From: JBDSEG01 sp039920165
GTDB lineage: Bacteria; Pseudomonadota; Gammaproteobacteria; Burkholderiales; Burkholderiaceae_C
NCBI GenBank assembly: GCA_039920165.1
Contig: JBDSEG010000261.1
Span: 1 to 32,287, forward strand
Direction of reading: 5' to 3'
DNA length: 32,287 nucleotides
This document shows, piece by piece, positions 7,044 through 15,600 of the stretch; the stretch's first letter is position 1, and every line of letters begins with the position of its first letter. Position numbers and translations under genes: made by a program. The notes beneath the pieces were generated by a model that was not told the origin of the DNA, did not search any database, and worked only from the letters and a program-made list of their open reading frames with translations.

Positions 7044-8726
7044 ATGTCGGACCCCAAAGACAACACGAGCTTCTTCCGCAAGGTCGTCAAGTTCGTGGCC
7101 AATCCGACCACGGAATGGGCCGAGATCGGAGCGCCGCCGCCGCGCTCGCGCGAGGACGAATATGCCAAGTCCGAGCTGAAGGCGATGATCGAGCGCAAGC
7201 GGCGCAACGACTTCGTTCGCAAGCGCGAGTTCGACATGCTGCGCAAGGTCCGCCGCGAGGGCCTGACCAGCGAGCAGCTCGCCGCGCTCGGCGGCTCGTC
7301 GCGGCTCGACGATTCGGGCATGCGCGGCGCCGACAGCGGCGCCAAGGCCGAGCACGGCGTGAAGGCCAAGATCGACGAGATCGAGCAGCAGATGGTCGGC
7401 GAGTCGTATGCCGGTTCGCAGCGCCGCAGCCCCGAGTTCTACAACGCGCAGACCCAGCCCGCGGCGATGGACGTGAGCGGTCCGCGCAGCGGACGGGCGT
7501 TCCACGAGACGCACGACGGCGATACCGAGGCCGGTCGTCTCGAAGCCGACGCGGCGCCCGGACCGGTGGCGGCGCCTGCATCGGCTGCCGTGCCTGCGCC
7601 GCGCGCGCCGGCAGAGGCCGCAGCGCCCGCGCCCCTGGCGCATGGCAACGTGATCCACGATCCCGAACTCGACGAAGCGGTGATTGCCTTCGCGAATGCC
7701 GATTTCGAGCAATGCGAGCAGTCTCTCGTCGGCCTGACCGCGCCCGGCGGCCTGCGCTCGCAGCATGCCGAGACCTGGCTCGCGCTGTTCGACCTGTACC
7801 GCGCGATCGGCCAGCAGCACAAGTTCGAGGGCCTGGCGCTCGACTATGCGCAGCAGTTCGGCTGGTCGGCGCCGCAGTGGTTCTCGATGCCGCGCCTGGT
7901 CGCCGAGGCGGCGAGCGAGGAGCATCCGACGCGCGGACGGATCGACGGCCTGGTCGGCTGGGTCTGCCCCGAATATATCGATGCGGACGCGGTCGCCAAG
8001 CTGTATTCGCAGTCGCTGCAAATGCCCTTGCCGTGGGTATTCGACTGGAATGCGCTCAAGGGGATCGACGCCGAGGCCTGCGCGCGCCTGAGCGAACTGT
8101 TCCGAAGCTGGATTCCCGAAGTGCTGGATATGCGCTGGATCGGTGGCGACCGACTTTTTGGCGTGTTGCAGGAAGCCGCGCCGACCGGCGTTCGCGATGC
8201 CGACCCGGCCTTCTGGCTGCTGCGACTGGACGCGCTGCGCATGGCGAACCGGCCCGACCAGTTCGACGAGGCGGCAATCGATTACTGCGTCACCTACGAG
8301 GTTTCACCGCCGTCGTGGGAGCCGGCGCGGTGCAAGGTGCGCGTGAGCAGCGGGGCGAACAGCCTCTCGCCGGCGAACAGCGTGGTGAGCGACGCGACGA
8401 CCAGCCTCTTCGAATCGGTATTCACCGAGGATCCGAGCCGCCAGCATGTCGCGAGCTTCGAACTCTCCGGCCAGCTCGTCGGCGATATCGGCGCGACCCT
8501 GCGCCGGATGGACAGCGAGCTCGGCGCGGCGCGCCAGATCGATATCTCGTGCGCGCGCCTGATCCGGGTCGATTTCATCGCCGCCGGCGACCTGCTCAAC
8601 TGGGTGCTGGCGCGGCGCAGCGAGGACCGTGGCATCGGCTTCATCGACGCGCATCGGCTGGTCGCCCTCTTCTTCGGCGCGATGGGCATCAACGAGCACG
8701 CGCGCGTCAAGATCCGCACCATCTGA
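7044..8726 (+). CDS. STAS-domain-like hypothetical protein upstream of hslV
   Basis: A 560-residue cytoplasmic-looking protein with no signal peptide or membrane helix. Residues ~1-90 are charged (MSDPKDNTSFFRKVVKFVAN, then many Lys/Arg/Glu). Residues ~165-195 form an Ala/Pro linker. The middle (~205-400) has helical, TPR-like segments such as WLALFDLYRAIGQQHKFEGL. The last ~90 residues resemble a STAS (anti-sigma-factor-antagonist-type) fold, with QIDISCARLIRVDFIAAGDL near the usual phosphosite strand and an alpha/beta ending in HARVKIRTI. It starts 34 nt after dksA and ends 64 nt before hslV; I recall similar proteins beside hslVU in Burkholderiales. No function is established. The STAS assignment is moderate; the ORF itself is solid. 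Confidence 0.75.
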   Translation: MSDPKDNTSFFRKVVKFVANPTTEWAEIGAPPPRSREDEYAKSELKAMIERKRRNDFVRKREFDMLRKVRREGLTSEQLAALGGSSRLDDSGMRGADSGAKAEHGVKAKIDEIEQQMVGESYAGSQRRSPEFYNAQTQPAAMDVSGPRSGRAFHETHDGDTEAGRLEADAAPGPVAAPASAAVPAPRAPAEAAAPAPLAHGNVIHDPELDEAVIAFANADFEQCEQSLVGLTAPGGLRSQHAETWLALFDLYRAIGQQHKFEGLALDYAQQFGWSAPQWFSMPRLVAEAASEEHPTRGRIDGLVGWVCPEYIDADAVAKLYSQSLQMPLPWVFDWNALKGIDAEACARLSELFRSWIPEVLDMRWIGGDRLFGVLQEAAPTGVRDADPAFWLLRLDALRMANRPDQFDEAAIDYCVTYEVSPPSWEPARCKVRVSSGANSLSPANSVVSDATTSLFESVFTEDPSRQHVASFELSGQLVGDIGATLRRMDSELGAARQIDISCARLIRVDFIAAGDLLNWVLARRSEDRGIGFIDAHRLVALFFGAMGINEHARVKIRTI

Positions 8727-8755
8727 GCATCGCGCAACGCGGGCGCAAAAGGCGG

Positions 8756-8783
8756 CTTGAATCGACGCCGCGCGTCGCCATCT
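8756..8783 (+). promoter_or_regulatory. Heat-shock (sigma-32-like) promoter for hslVU
   Basis: CTTGAAT (8756-8762) matches the sigma-32 -35 consensus CTTGAAA at 6 of 7 positions. After a 13-nt spacer, CGCCATCT (8776-8783) matches CCCCATNT at all but one defined position. Both boxes and the spacing fit the consensus, and hslVU is a classic heat-shock operon. Transcription would begin close to the hslV ATG at 8791, implying a leaderless or almost leaderless message. The match was judged by eye. Confidence 0.6.
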
Positions 8784-8790
8784 GGCGCAG

Positions 8791-9324
8791 ATGGAAAATT
8801 ACCACGGCACCACCATCCTGAGCGTGCGGCGCGGCAACCTGGTCGCCCTCGGTGGCGATGGCCAGGTGACGCTCGGCAATATCATCGTCAAGTCATCGGC
8901 GCGCAAGGTCCGCAAGCTGTACAAGGATCAGGTTCTGGCCGGCTTTGCCGGCGCAACCGCCGACGCCTTCACGCTGTTCGAGCGCTTCGAGGCGAAGCTC
9001 GAAAAACACGGGGGCAACTTGGTGCGCGCCGCGATCGAGCTGACCAAGGACTGGCGCACCGACCGCGTGCTGCGGCGGCTCGAAGCGATGCTGGCGGTGG
9101 CGGATCGGGAAGCCTCGCTCATCATCACCGGCAACGGCGATGTGCTCGAGCCCGAATACGGCATCGTCGCTATCGGCTCGGGCGGCGCCTACGCGCACGC
9201 CGCCGCGCGCGCCCTGCTCCAGCACACCGACCTTGCGCCAGCCGACATCGTCAAGCGCTCGCTCGAGATCGCTGGCGACCTGTGCATCTATACCAACCAG
9301 ACCCACACCATCGAGATCCTGTGA
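8791..9324 (+). CDS. hslV: ATP-dependent protease subunit HslV (ClpQ)
   Basis: Threonine peptidase that forms the double hexamer core of the HslUV proteasome-like protease, degrading unfolded and regulatory proteins in the cytoplasm. The 177-residue product starts MENYHGTTILSVRRG; the short MENYHG propeptide is removed to expose the catalytic threonine (Thr7). GDGQVTLGN, AGFAGATADAFTLFERFE, KDWRTDRVLRRLEA and IITGNGDVLEP are all family blocks. No Shine-Dalgarno precedes the ATG, and the likely heat-shock promoter ends only 7 nt upstream. hslU starts 2 nt after its stop, so the two form one operon. Identity is secure. Confidence 0.97.
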   Translation: MENYHGTTILSVRRGNLVALGGDGQVTLGNIIVKSSARKVRKLYKDQVLAGFAGATADAFTLFERFEAKLEKHGGNLVRAAIELTKDWRTDRVLRRLEAMLAVADREASLIITGNGDVLEPEYGIVAIGSGGAYAHAAARALLQHTDLAPADIVKRSLEIAGDLCIYTNQTHTIEIL

Positions 9325-9326
9325 GC

Positions 9327-10700
9327 ATGAGCAGCAGCGCCCCCATCAAATCGGCGATGACGCCGCAGGAGATCGTCTCCGAACTCGATCGCCATATCGT
9401 CGGCCAGGCTGACGCCAAGCGGGCGGTCGCGATCGCGCTGCGCAACCGCTGGCGGCGCCAGCAGGTCGCCGAGCCGATGCGCGCCGAGATCACGCCCAAG
9501 AACATCCTGATGATCGGCCCGACCGGCGTCGGCAAGACCGAGATCGCGCGCCGCCTGGCCAAGCTCGCCGACGCGCCCTTCATCAAGGTCGAGGCGACCA
9601 AGTTCACCGAGGTCGGCTACGTCGGCAAGGATGTCGACTCGATCGTGCGTGACCTGGTCGACATGGCGGTCAAGCAGGAGCGGGAGAGCGCCGTGCGCCA
9701 GATGCGAAGCCGCGCCGAGGACGCCGCCGAGGATCGCGTGCTCGACATCCTGGTGCCGCCGGCACGTTCGTCGAGCAGCGAGTTCGGCCTCACCGCGAGC
9801 AGCCCGCCGGCGCTCGACAACACCGCGCGCCAGGTGATGCGCAAGCGGCTGCGCGAAGGGGTGCTCGACGACAAGGAGATCGAGGTCGACGTCGCCGACG
9901 CCAAGCCCGCGCTCGAGATCATGGGTCCGGCCGGCATGGAGGAGATGGCCGAGCAGCTGAAAGGCATGTTCTCGCAGCTCGGCGCCGCCAAGCGCAAGAC
10001 GCGCAAGCTGCGCATCGCCGATGCCTTGAAGCTGCTGATTGACGAGGAGGCCGGCAAGCTCGTCAACGACGACGAGATCAAGTCCGCCGCGCTCGCCAAC
10101 GCCGAGCAGAACGGCATCGTCTTCCTCGACGAGATCGACAAGGTCACGTCGCGCTCGGAAGGCCCCACCTCGGGCGCCGATGTCTCGCGCCAGGGCGTGC
10201 AGCGCGATCTGCTGCCGCTGGTCGAAGGCACGTCGGTCAATACCAAATACGGCATGGTCAAGACCGACCACATCCTGTTCATCGCCTCGGGCGCATTCCA
10301 CCTCACGAAGCCGAGCGACCTGATCCCGGAGCTGCAGGGGCGCTTTCCGATCCGGGTCGAACTCGGCTCGCTCAGCGTCGACGATTTCGAGGCGATCCTG
10401 ACCCAGACCCACGCGAGCCTGGTCAAGCAATACACGCTGCTGTTGGCGACCGAGCAGGTCACGCTCGAACTGCACCCCGAAGCGATCCGGCGCATCGCGC
10501 AGATCGCCTTCGACGTCAACGAGCGCACCGAAAATATCGGCGCGCGCCGCCTTTCCACCGTGATGGAGCGGCTGCTCGACGAGATCAGCTTCGACGCGCC
10601 GAACCGCAGCGGCCAGACCTTCCGCATCGACGCCGCGGCGGTCGACGCGAAGCTCGCCGAACTGGCGAAGAACGAGGATTTGTCGCGCTACATCCTCTGA
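9327..10700 (+). CDS. hslU: ATP-dependent protease ATPase subunit HslU (ClpY)
   Basis: AAA+ unfoldase that feeds substrates to HslV. The frame is open far upstream of the gene, but the start is the ATG at 9327, 2 nt after hslV, giving 457 residues (MSSSAPIKSAMTPQEIVSEL), close to the family length of ~440. Visible are Walker A GPTGVGKTE, the pore motif region VEATKFTEVGYVGKDVDS, the inserted I-domain (about residues 120-240), Walker B IVFLDEIDK, the arginine-finger region PELQGRFPIRVEL, sensor 2 around ENIGARRLSTVMERLL, and the C-terminal SRYIL that docks into HslV. Nothing unusual. A strong hairpin follows 22 nt after the stop. Confidence 0.97.
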   Translation: MSSSAPIKSAMTPQEIVSELDRHIVGQADAKRAVAIALRNRWRRQQVAEPMRAEITPKNILMIGPTGVGKTEIARRLAKLADAPFIKVEATKFTEVGYVGKDVDSIVRDLVDMAVKQERESAVRQMRSRAEDAAEDRVLDILVPPARSSSSEFGLTASSPPALDNTARQVMRKRLREGVLDDKEIEVDVADAKPALEIMGPAGMEEMAEQLKGMFSQLGAAKRKTRKLRIADALKLLIDEEAGKLVNDDEIKSAALANAEQNGIVFLDEIDKVTSRSEGPTSGADVSRQGVQRDLLPLVEGTSVNTKYGMVKTDHILFIASGAFHLTKPSDLIPELQGRFPIRVELGSLSVDDFEAILTQTHASLVKQYTLLLATEQVTLELHPEAIRRIAQIAFDVNERTENIGARRLSTVMERLLDEISFDAPNRSGQTFRIDAAAVDAKLAELAKNEDLSRYIL

Positions 10701-10721
10701 GCCGGCTTGCCGAGTGAACTC

Positions 10722-10748
10722 GCGTGCCGGGCATCGAGCCCGGCACGC
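10722..10748. terminator. Strong hairpin between convergent hslU and coaX
   Basis: A perfect 11-bp stem (GCGTGCCGGGC with GCCCGGCACGC) encloses the 5-nt loop ATCGA. It lies 22 nt after the hslU stop and 62 nt beyond the coaX stop. No clear U-run follows on either strand, so an intrinsic terminator is likely by position but not proven. A smaller hairpin (CCCCGT/ACGGGG) lies at 10773-10786. Confidence 0.55.
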
Positions 10749-10809
10749 TCGCCGAGCGCTGCGCTGGTCGATCCCCGTGGACGGGGCCCCTCGCCCTTCG
10801 CTTCGCGCT

Positions 10810-11577
10810 CTACAGCGCCAGCCGATGCGACTGCAACTGCAGCAGCCCTTCGAAGATCAGCGTATCCACGGTCTCGAACGGCAGGTCCGTCATCGGCCGC
10901 AGCTTGACCGCTGCGCCGCCGCTCATCATCAGCGCCGGCGCCTGGTCGCAGTGGGCGCTGAGCTTGCGGTGCATGCGCTCGACCGCGCCGGCAATGGCGT
11001 CCGAGCCGCCGCTCATCAGGGCGTCGCTGGTATTGGTCGGAAAGTCGACCGCCTCGCCGGTCGGCGCCTTGAGTCCGGCAGTACCCATCTCGAGCGCGCG
11101 CAGCATGAGGCCGAAGCCGGGCAGGATGAGTCCGCCGAGGAAATTCCCCTCGGTATCGAGCGCATCGACCGTCACCGCGGTGCCGACCATCACCACCAGC
11201 ACCGGCCGTGCCGGGCCGTTCGCGAGCATGCGGTGGCGCGCGCCGATGAGCGCCACCCAGCGATCGACGCCGAGCCGGCCCGGATGGTCGTAGCCGTTCG
11301 TCACGCCGCAGGCCTTGGGGCCGGCGACGACCCAGTGCGGTTCGACATCCCAGAGTTCGAGCTGTTCTTCCACGCGACGCTTGATGCCCTCGCCGGCAAC
11401 CACGCAGCCGAGCATGCTGGACGGCTCGGGCAGGCCGTTCCATTCGGACTCGGCGAGGTTGTCGATCGCTTCGAGAAAGACGGCGCCGTGCGCCAGCAGC
11501 CGCGCGCCGGGCCGCGGCGCCGCGTACTGCGCCCATTTGAGACGGGTATTGCCGATATCGATGGCAAGAAAACTCAT
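10810..11577 (-). CDS. coaX: Type III pantothenate kinase
   Basis: Catalyses ATP-dependent phosphorylation of pantothenate, the first step of coenzyme A synthesis, in the cytoplasm; the type III enzyme belongs to the ASKHA fold and is not inhibited by CoA. The 255-residue product starts MSFLAIDIGNTRLKWAQY, with the phosphate-binding DIGNT motif at residues 7-11. GRLGVDRWVALIGAR (substrate and dimer region) and VMVGTAVTVDAL (second phosphate motif) follow, then LPGFGLMLRAL and SGGSDAIAGAVE. In many betaproteobacteria coaX follows birA, but here it stands alone between convergent hslU and divergent ppk2. The start fits the family. Identity is secure. Confidence 0.95.
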   Translation of the reverse strand: MSFLAIDIGNTRLKWAQYAAPRPGARLLAHGAVFLEAIDNLAESEWNGLPEPSSMLGCVVAGEGIKRRVEEQLELWDVEPHWVVAGPKACGVTNGYDHPGRLGVDRWVALIGARHRMLANGPARPVLVVMVGTAVTVDALDTEGNFLGGLILPGFGLMLRALEMGTAGLKAPTGEAVDFPTNTSDALMSGGSDAIAGAVERMHRKLSAHCDQAPALMMSGGAAVKLRPMTDLPFETVDTLIFEGLLQLQSHRLAL

Positions 11578-11668
11578 GGCCCGGGGTCCTTCGCGACAGC
11601 TGCGGTGCGACTTCGCCGACGGGCGCGATTGTGCCCGGCCGGTGCCCGGCGGTGCGGACCCCCGGCGC

Positions 11669-11674
11669 TACACT
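11669..11674 (+). promoter_or_regulatory. Possible -10 element for ppk2-icmF
   Basis: TACACT, in GCGCTACACTGATG, lies 42 nt upstream of the ppk2 start and immediately before the 18-bp palindrome. The -35 region is not recognisable. The placement would put the transcription start inside the palindrome. Confidence 0.35.
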
Positions 11675-11678
11675 GATG

Positions 11679-11696
11679 ATTGACGTATACGTCAAT
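11679..11696. promoter_or_regulatory. 18-bp perfect palindrome, candidate operator
   Basis: ATTGACGTATACGTCAAT is a perfect 18-bp inverted repeat centred between 11687 and 11688, in the 138-bp region between divergent coaX and ppk2. It begins 5 nt after a -10-like TACACT, so a dimeric repressor bound here would block initiation. Its two ACGT half-sites recall the sites of MerR-family regulators of branched-chain acyl-CoA catabolism (LiuR type), which is an inference from memory. The nearby downstream icmF acts on isobutyryl-CoA, which fits that idea. Confidence 0.6.
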
Positions 11697-11715
11697 TCAA
11701 CCGCACGGAGGCCGC

Positions 11716-12555
11716 TTGGCCAAGACCCGCTTCGACCCGGCCGACTACCAGCATGCGAACGCGCCCGCAGCCCGCGGCAAGGCCTTCGACCTGACCGGCA
11801 TCGACCCCGGCGCCAAGCCCTTTTCGAGCGGCGACAAGTCGCGAGATCAGGCCAGCGTCGAGGCGCTCGCGATCGAACTCGACCGGCTCCAGGACATGTT
11901 CTATGCCGACCGCCGCTTTAAGATGCTGGTCGTGCTGCAAGGCACCGACACGAGCGGCAAGGACGGCGTGCTTCGCGGTGTCTTCAGCCGCATGAGCCCG
12001 CTCGGCGTCCACACGATCGGCTGGAAGGCGCCGACCGAGGACGAGCGAGCGCACGACTATCTGTGGCGCATCCATGCCCGCGTGCCGGCGAATGGTGAGC
12101 TGGTGGTCTTCAACCGCAGCCATTACGAGGACGTGCTGGTGCCGGTGGTCAACGGCTGGATCACGCCCAAGCAGGCGGCCGAGCGCTATGCGCAGATCAA
12201 CGATTTCGAACGCATGCTCAGCGAGACCGGCACCGTGGTCGTCAAATTCATGCTGCACATCTCGAAGGAAGAGCAGCGCGCGCGCCTGCAGGAGCGCATC
12301 GACGACCCGGACAAGCACTGGAAGTTCGCCGCCGGCGATCTCGAGGTGCGCAAGCAGTGGGCCGAGTACCAGGCCGCCTATGCGCGCGCCGTCGCCGCGA
12401 CCGGTACCCCGTGGGCGCCGTGGACGGTGGTGCCGGCCGATTCAAAGACGCAGCGCAACCTGATGATCGCGACACTGATGAAGCAGGCCTTCGAAGGTCT
12501 GAAACTGCGCTATCCGCCTGGCGACCCGAGCCTCACAGCGCTGCGCGTGGTGTAG
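11716..12555 (+). CDS. ppk2: Polyphosphate kinase 2 family protein
   Basis: PPK2 enzymes transfer phosphate between polyphosphate and nucleotides, usually in the direction that makes ADP or ATP from AMP/ADP. The start is TTG 11716 with GGAGG (11707-11711) 4 nt upstream; another in-frame TTG at 11680 lies inside the palindrome and has no such site. The 279-residue product has Walker A GTDTSGKDG at residues 76-84, HDYLWRIHARVP, the Walker B segment FNRSHYEDVLVPVV and lid-region residues around ISKEEQRARLQERIDDP. The DxLWRIH and FNRSHYED motifs resemble class III members, which accept AMP and ADP, but class is not certain. icmF follows after 61 nt and may be cotranscribed. Confidence 0.9.
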   Translation: MAKTRFDPADYQHANAPAARGKAFDLTGIDPGAKPFSSGDKSRDQASVEALAIELDRLQDMFYADRRFKMLVVLQGTDTSGKDGVLRGVFSRMSPLGVHTIGWKAPTEDERAHDYLWRIHARVPANGELVVFNRSHYEDVLVPVVNGWITPKQAAERYAQINDFERMLSETGTVVVKFMLHISKEEQRARLQERIDDPDKHWKFAAGDLEVRKQWAEYQAAYARAVAATGTPWAPWTVVPADSKTQRNLMIATLMKQAFEGLKLRYPPGDPSLTALRVV

Positions 12556-12568
12556 ATAGCCGGGCCTT

Positions 12569-12601
12569 GCGCACGAACCGCGCACGAACCGCGCACGAAT
12601 T
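12569..12601 (+). repeat. Three tandem 11-bp direct repeats between ppk2 and icmF
   Basis: GCGCACGAACC occurs twice without a gap, followed by GCGCACGAATT, which differs only in its last two bases. The block lies 14 nt after the ppk2 stop and ends 15 nt before the icmF ATG. The 11-bp period is close to one DNA turn, so it could be a regulatory array or a slippage product. Confidence 0.8.
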
Positions 12602-12616
12602 GAAAGATCTCTCTCC

Positions 12617-15600
12617 ATGACCGACCTGTCCGCCGAGTTCAAAGCCCTGGCCGCCTACCGCCCGACCCACAAGGTGCGCTTCGTCACCGCCGCCAGCCTG
12701 TTCGACGGCCACGACGCGGCGATCAACATCATGCGGCGCATCCTGCAGGGAATGGGCTGCGAGGTGATCCACCTCGGCCACAACCGCTCGGTCGACGAGG
12801 TCGTCACAGCGGCATTGCAGGAGGACGTGCAAGGTATCGCCATCAGCAGCTACCAGGGCGGCCACGTCGAATATTTCAAATACATGGTCGATCTGCTGAG
12901 GGGCCGTGGCGGCGCGCATATCCAGGTCTTCGGCGGCGGTGGCGGCGTCATCGTGCCGAGCGAAATCGCCGAGCTGCAGGCCTACGGCGTGGCGCGCATC
13001 TACAGCCCGCAGGACGGCCAGCGCATGGGTCTGGCGGGAATGATCGGCGAGATGGTGATGCGCTGCGACCACGATCTGTCAGCGCACGCGCCGAGCACGC
13101 TCGCCGCTCTGCAAGGGCGGGACGAGACGAATTGGCGCGCCCTCGCGCAACTCGTCACGGCGCTCGAGAACGGTCGGGTCGGCGCCGAGCTGAAGGCCGG
13201 GCTGCCTGCCGCGGCGGCGCGCGCGCGAACCCCCGTCGTCGGCATCACCGGCACCGGCGGCGCCGGTAAGTCGAGCCTCACCGACGAGCTGATCCGGCGC
13301 CTGCGGCTGGACCAGGACGACGCGCTTCGAGTGGCGGTCATCTCGATCGACCCGTCGCGCCGCAAGAGCGGCGGCGCCCTGCTCGGCGACCGCATCCGCA
13401 TGAATGCGATCGGCCCGTGGCGGCATGGGCAGCGCGTCTTCATGCGAAGCCTCGCCACGCGCGACTTCGGCAGCGAGATCAGCCAGGCGCTGCCCGATGT
13501 GCTGGCGGCGTGCAAGGCGACCGGCTTCGACCTGATCGTGGTCGAGACCTCGGGCATCGGCCAGGGCGACGCCGCCATCGTGCCGCTGGTCGACGTGCCG
13601 ATATATGTGATGACACCCGAGTTCGGCGCCGCGAGCCAGCTCGAGAAGATCGACATGCTCGACTTCGCCGAGTTCGTCGCGATCAACAAGTTCGACCGCA
13701 AGGGAGCGGCCGATGCGCTGCGCGACGTGGCCAAGCAGGTGCAGCGCAACCGCCAGAAGTTCGACGCCGCACCCGACACGATGCCGGTCTTCGGCACGAT
13801 GGCGAGCCGCTTCAACGACGACGGCGTGACGGCGCTTTACCAGGCGCTGCGGGTACGGCTCGCAGCGCTCGGCATGCCGCTGACAGAAGGCCGGCTGCCC
13901 GCGGTGGCGACCCGCCACAGCACGCACCAAGTGCCCATCGTTCCGGGCGCTCGCGTCCGCTACCTGGCGGATATCGCCGAGACGGTGCGCGGCTACAAGG
14001 CGCGTGCGCTCGCTCAGTCGCGTCTGGCCCGCGAGGTCCAGCAACTGCGCGCGGCCGCCGTCATGCTGCAGACCGACAAGCCCGAGCGGCACCGTGCGGT
14101 CGAGGCGGTCGACGATCTGGTCGCGACGCGCGAAGCGCGACTCGACCCGGCCGCGAAGAAGCTGCTCGCGATGTGGCCGCAGATGCAGCAGGCCTATGCG
14201 GGCGACGAGTATGTGGTGAAGATCCGCGACAAGGAGATCCGCAGCGCGCTCACGTCGACCACGCTGTCGGGCACCAAGGTGCGCAAGGTCGCGCTGCCGA
14301 CCTTCGAGGACCACGGCGAGATCCTCAAGTGGCTCTTGCTCGACAACGTGCCGGGCAGCTTCCCGTACAGCGCCGGCACGTTCGCGTTCAAGCGCGAGAA
14401 CGAAGATCCGACCCGCATGTTCGCGGGCGAGGGCGATGCGTTTCGGACCAACACCCGCTTCAAGCTGCTGAGCGCCGGAATGGACGCGAAGCGGCTGTCC
14501 ACCGCCTTCGACTCGGTCACGCTATACGGCAACGACCCCGACCGGCGGCCCGACATCTACGGCAAGGTCGGCAACTCGGGCGTGAGCATCGCGACGGTGG
14601 ACGATATGAAGGTGCTGTATTCGGGATTCGACCTGACGCACCCGGCGACCAGCGTGAGCATGACGATCAACGGCCCGGCGCCGACGATCCTTGCGATGTT
14701 CATGAATACTGCGATCGACCAGAACCTGGACAAGTTCAGGACCGACAACGGCCGCGAGCCGACGGCTGGGGAAGCGCAGAAGATCGCCGCGTGGGTCAAG
14801 GAGAACGTTCGCGGCACGGTACAGGCCGATATCCTGAAAGAGGACCAGGGCCAGAACACCTGCATCTTCTCGACCGAGTTCAGCTTGAAGGTCATGGGTG
14901 ACATCGCCGAGTATTTCGTGCACCACCGCGTGCGCAATTTCTACTCGGTGAGCATCTCGGGCTACCACATCGCCGAAGCCGGCGCCAACCCGATCAGCCA
15001 ACTCGCCTTCACGCTGAGCAATGGCTTCACCTTCGTCGAGGCCTATCTCGCGCGCGGCATGCACATCGACGACTTCGCGCCCAACCTGAGCTTCTTCTTC
15101 AGCAACGGCATGGACCCCGAATACACGGTGATGGGCCGGGTCGCACGGCGCATCTGGGCGATTGCGATGCGCGATCGCTATGGGGCCAATGAGCGCTCGC
15201 AAAAGCTGAAATACCACGTGCAGACGAGCGGCCGCAGCCTGCACGCGCAGGAAATCCAGTTCAACGATATCCGCACCACGCTGCAGGCGCTGATCGCGGT
15301 CTACGACAACTGCAACAGCCTGCACACGAACGCTTTCGACGAGGCGATCACGACGCCCACCGAAGACAGCGTGCGCCGCGCGATGGCGATCCAGCTCATC
15401 ATCAACCGCGAATGGGGACTGGCAAAAAACGAGAACCCGAACCAGGGCGCCTTCATCATCGACGAGCTGACCGAGCTGGTCGAGGAGGCGGTGCTGCAGG
15501 AGTTCGAGAGGATCGCCGAGCGCGGGGGCGTGCTGGGTGCGATGGAAACCGGCTACCAGCGCGGCAAGATCCAGGAAGAGTCGATGCACTACGAGATGCA

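Noticed and set aside
8757..9326. In-frame 5' extension of hslU
   Set aside because: It overlaps all of hslV in another frame, and HslU homologues start at about the ATG at 9327.
11680..11715. TTG 11680 as ppk2 start
   Set aside because: It lies inside the palindrome without a ribosome-binding site; TTG 11716 follows GGAGG.
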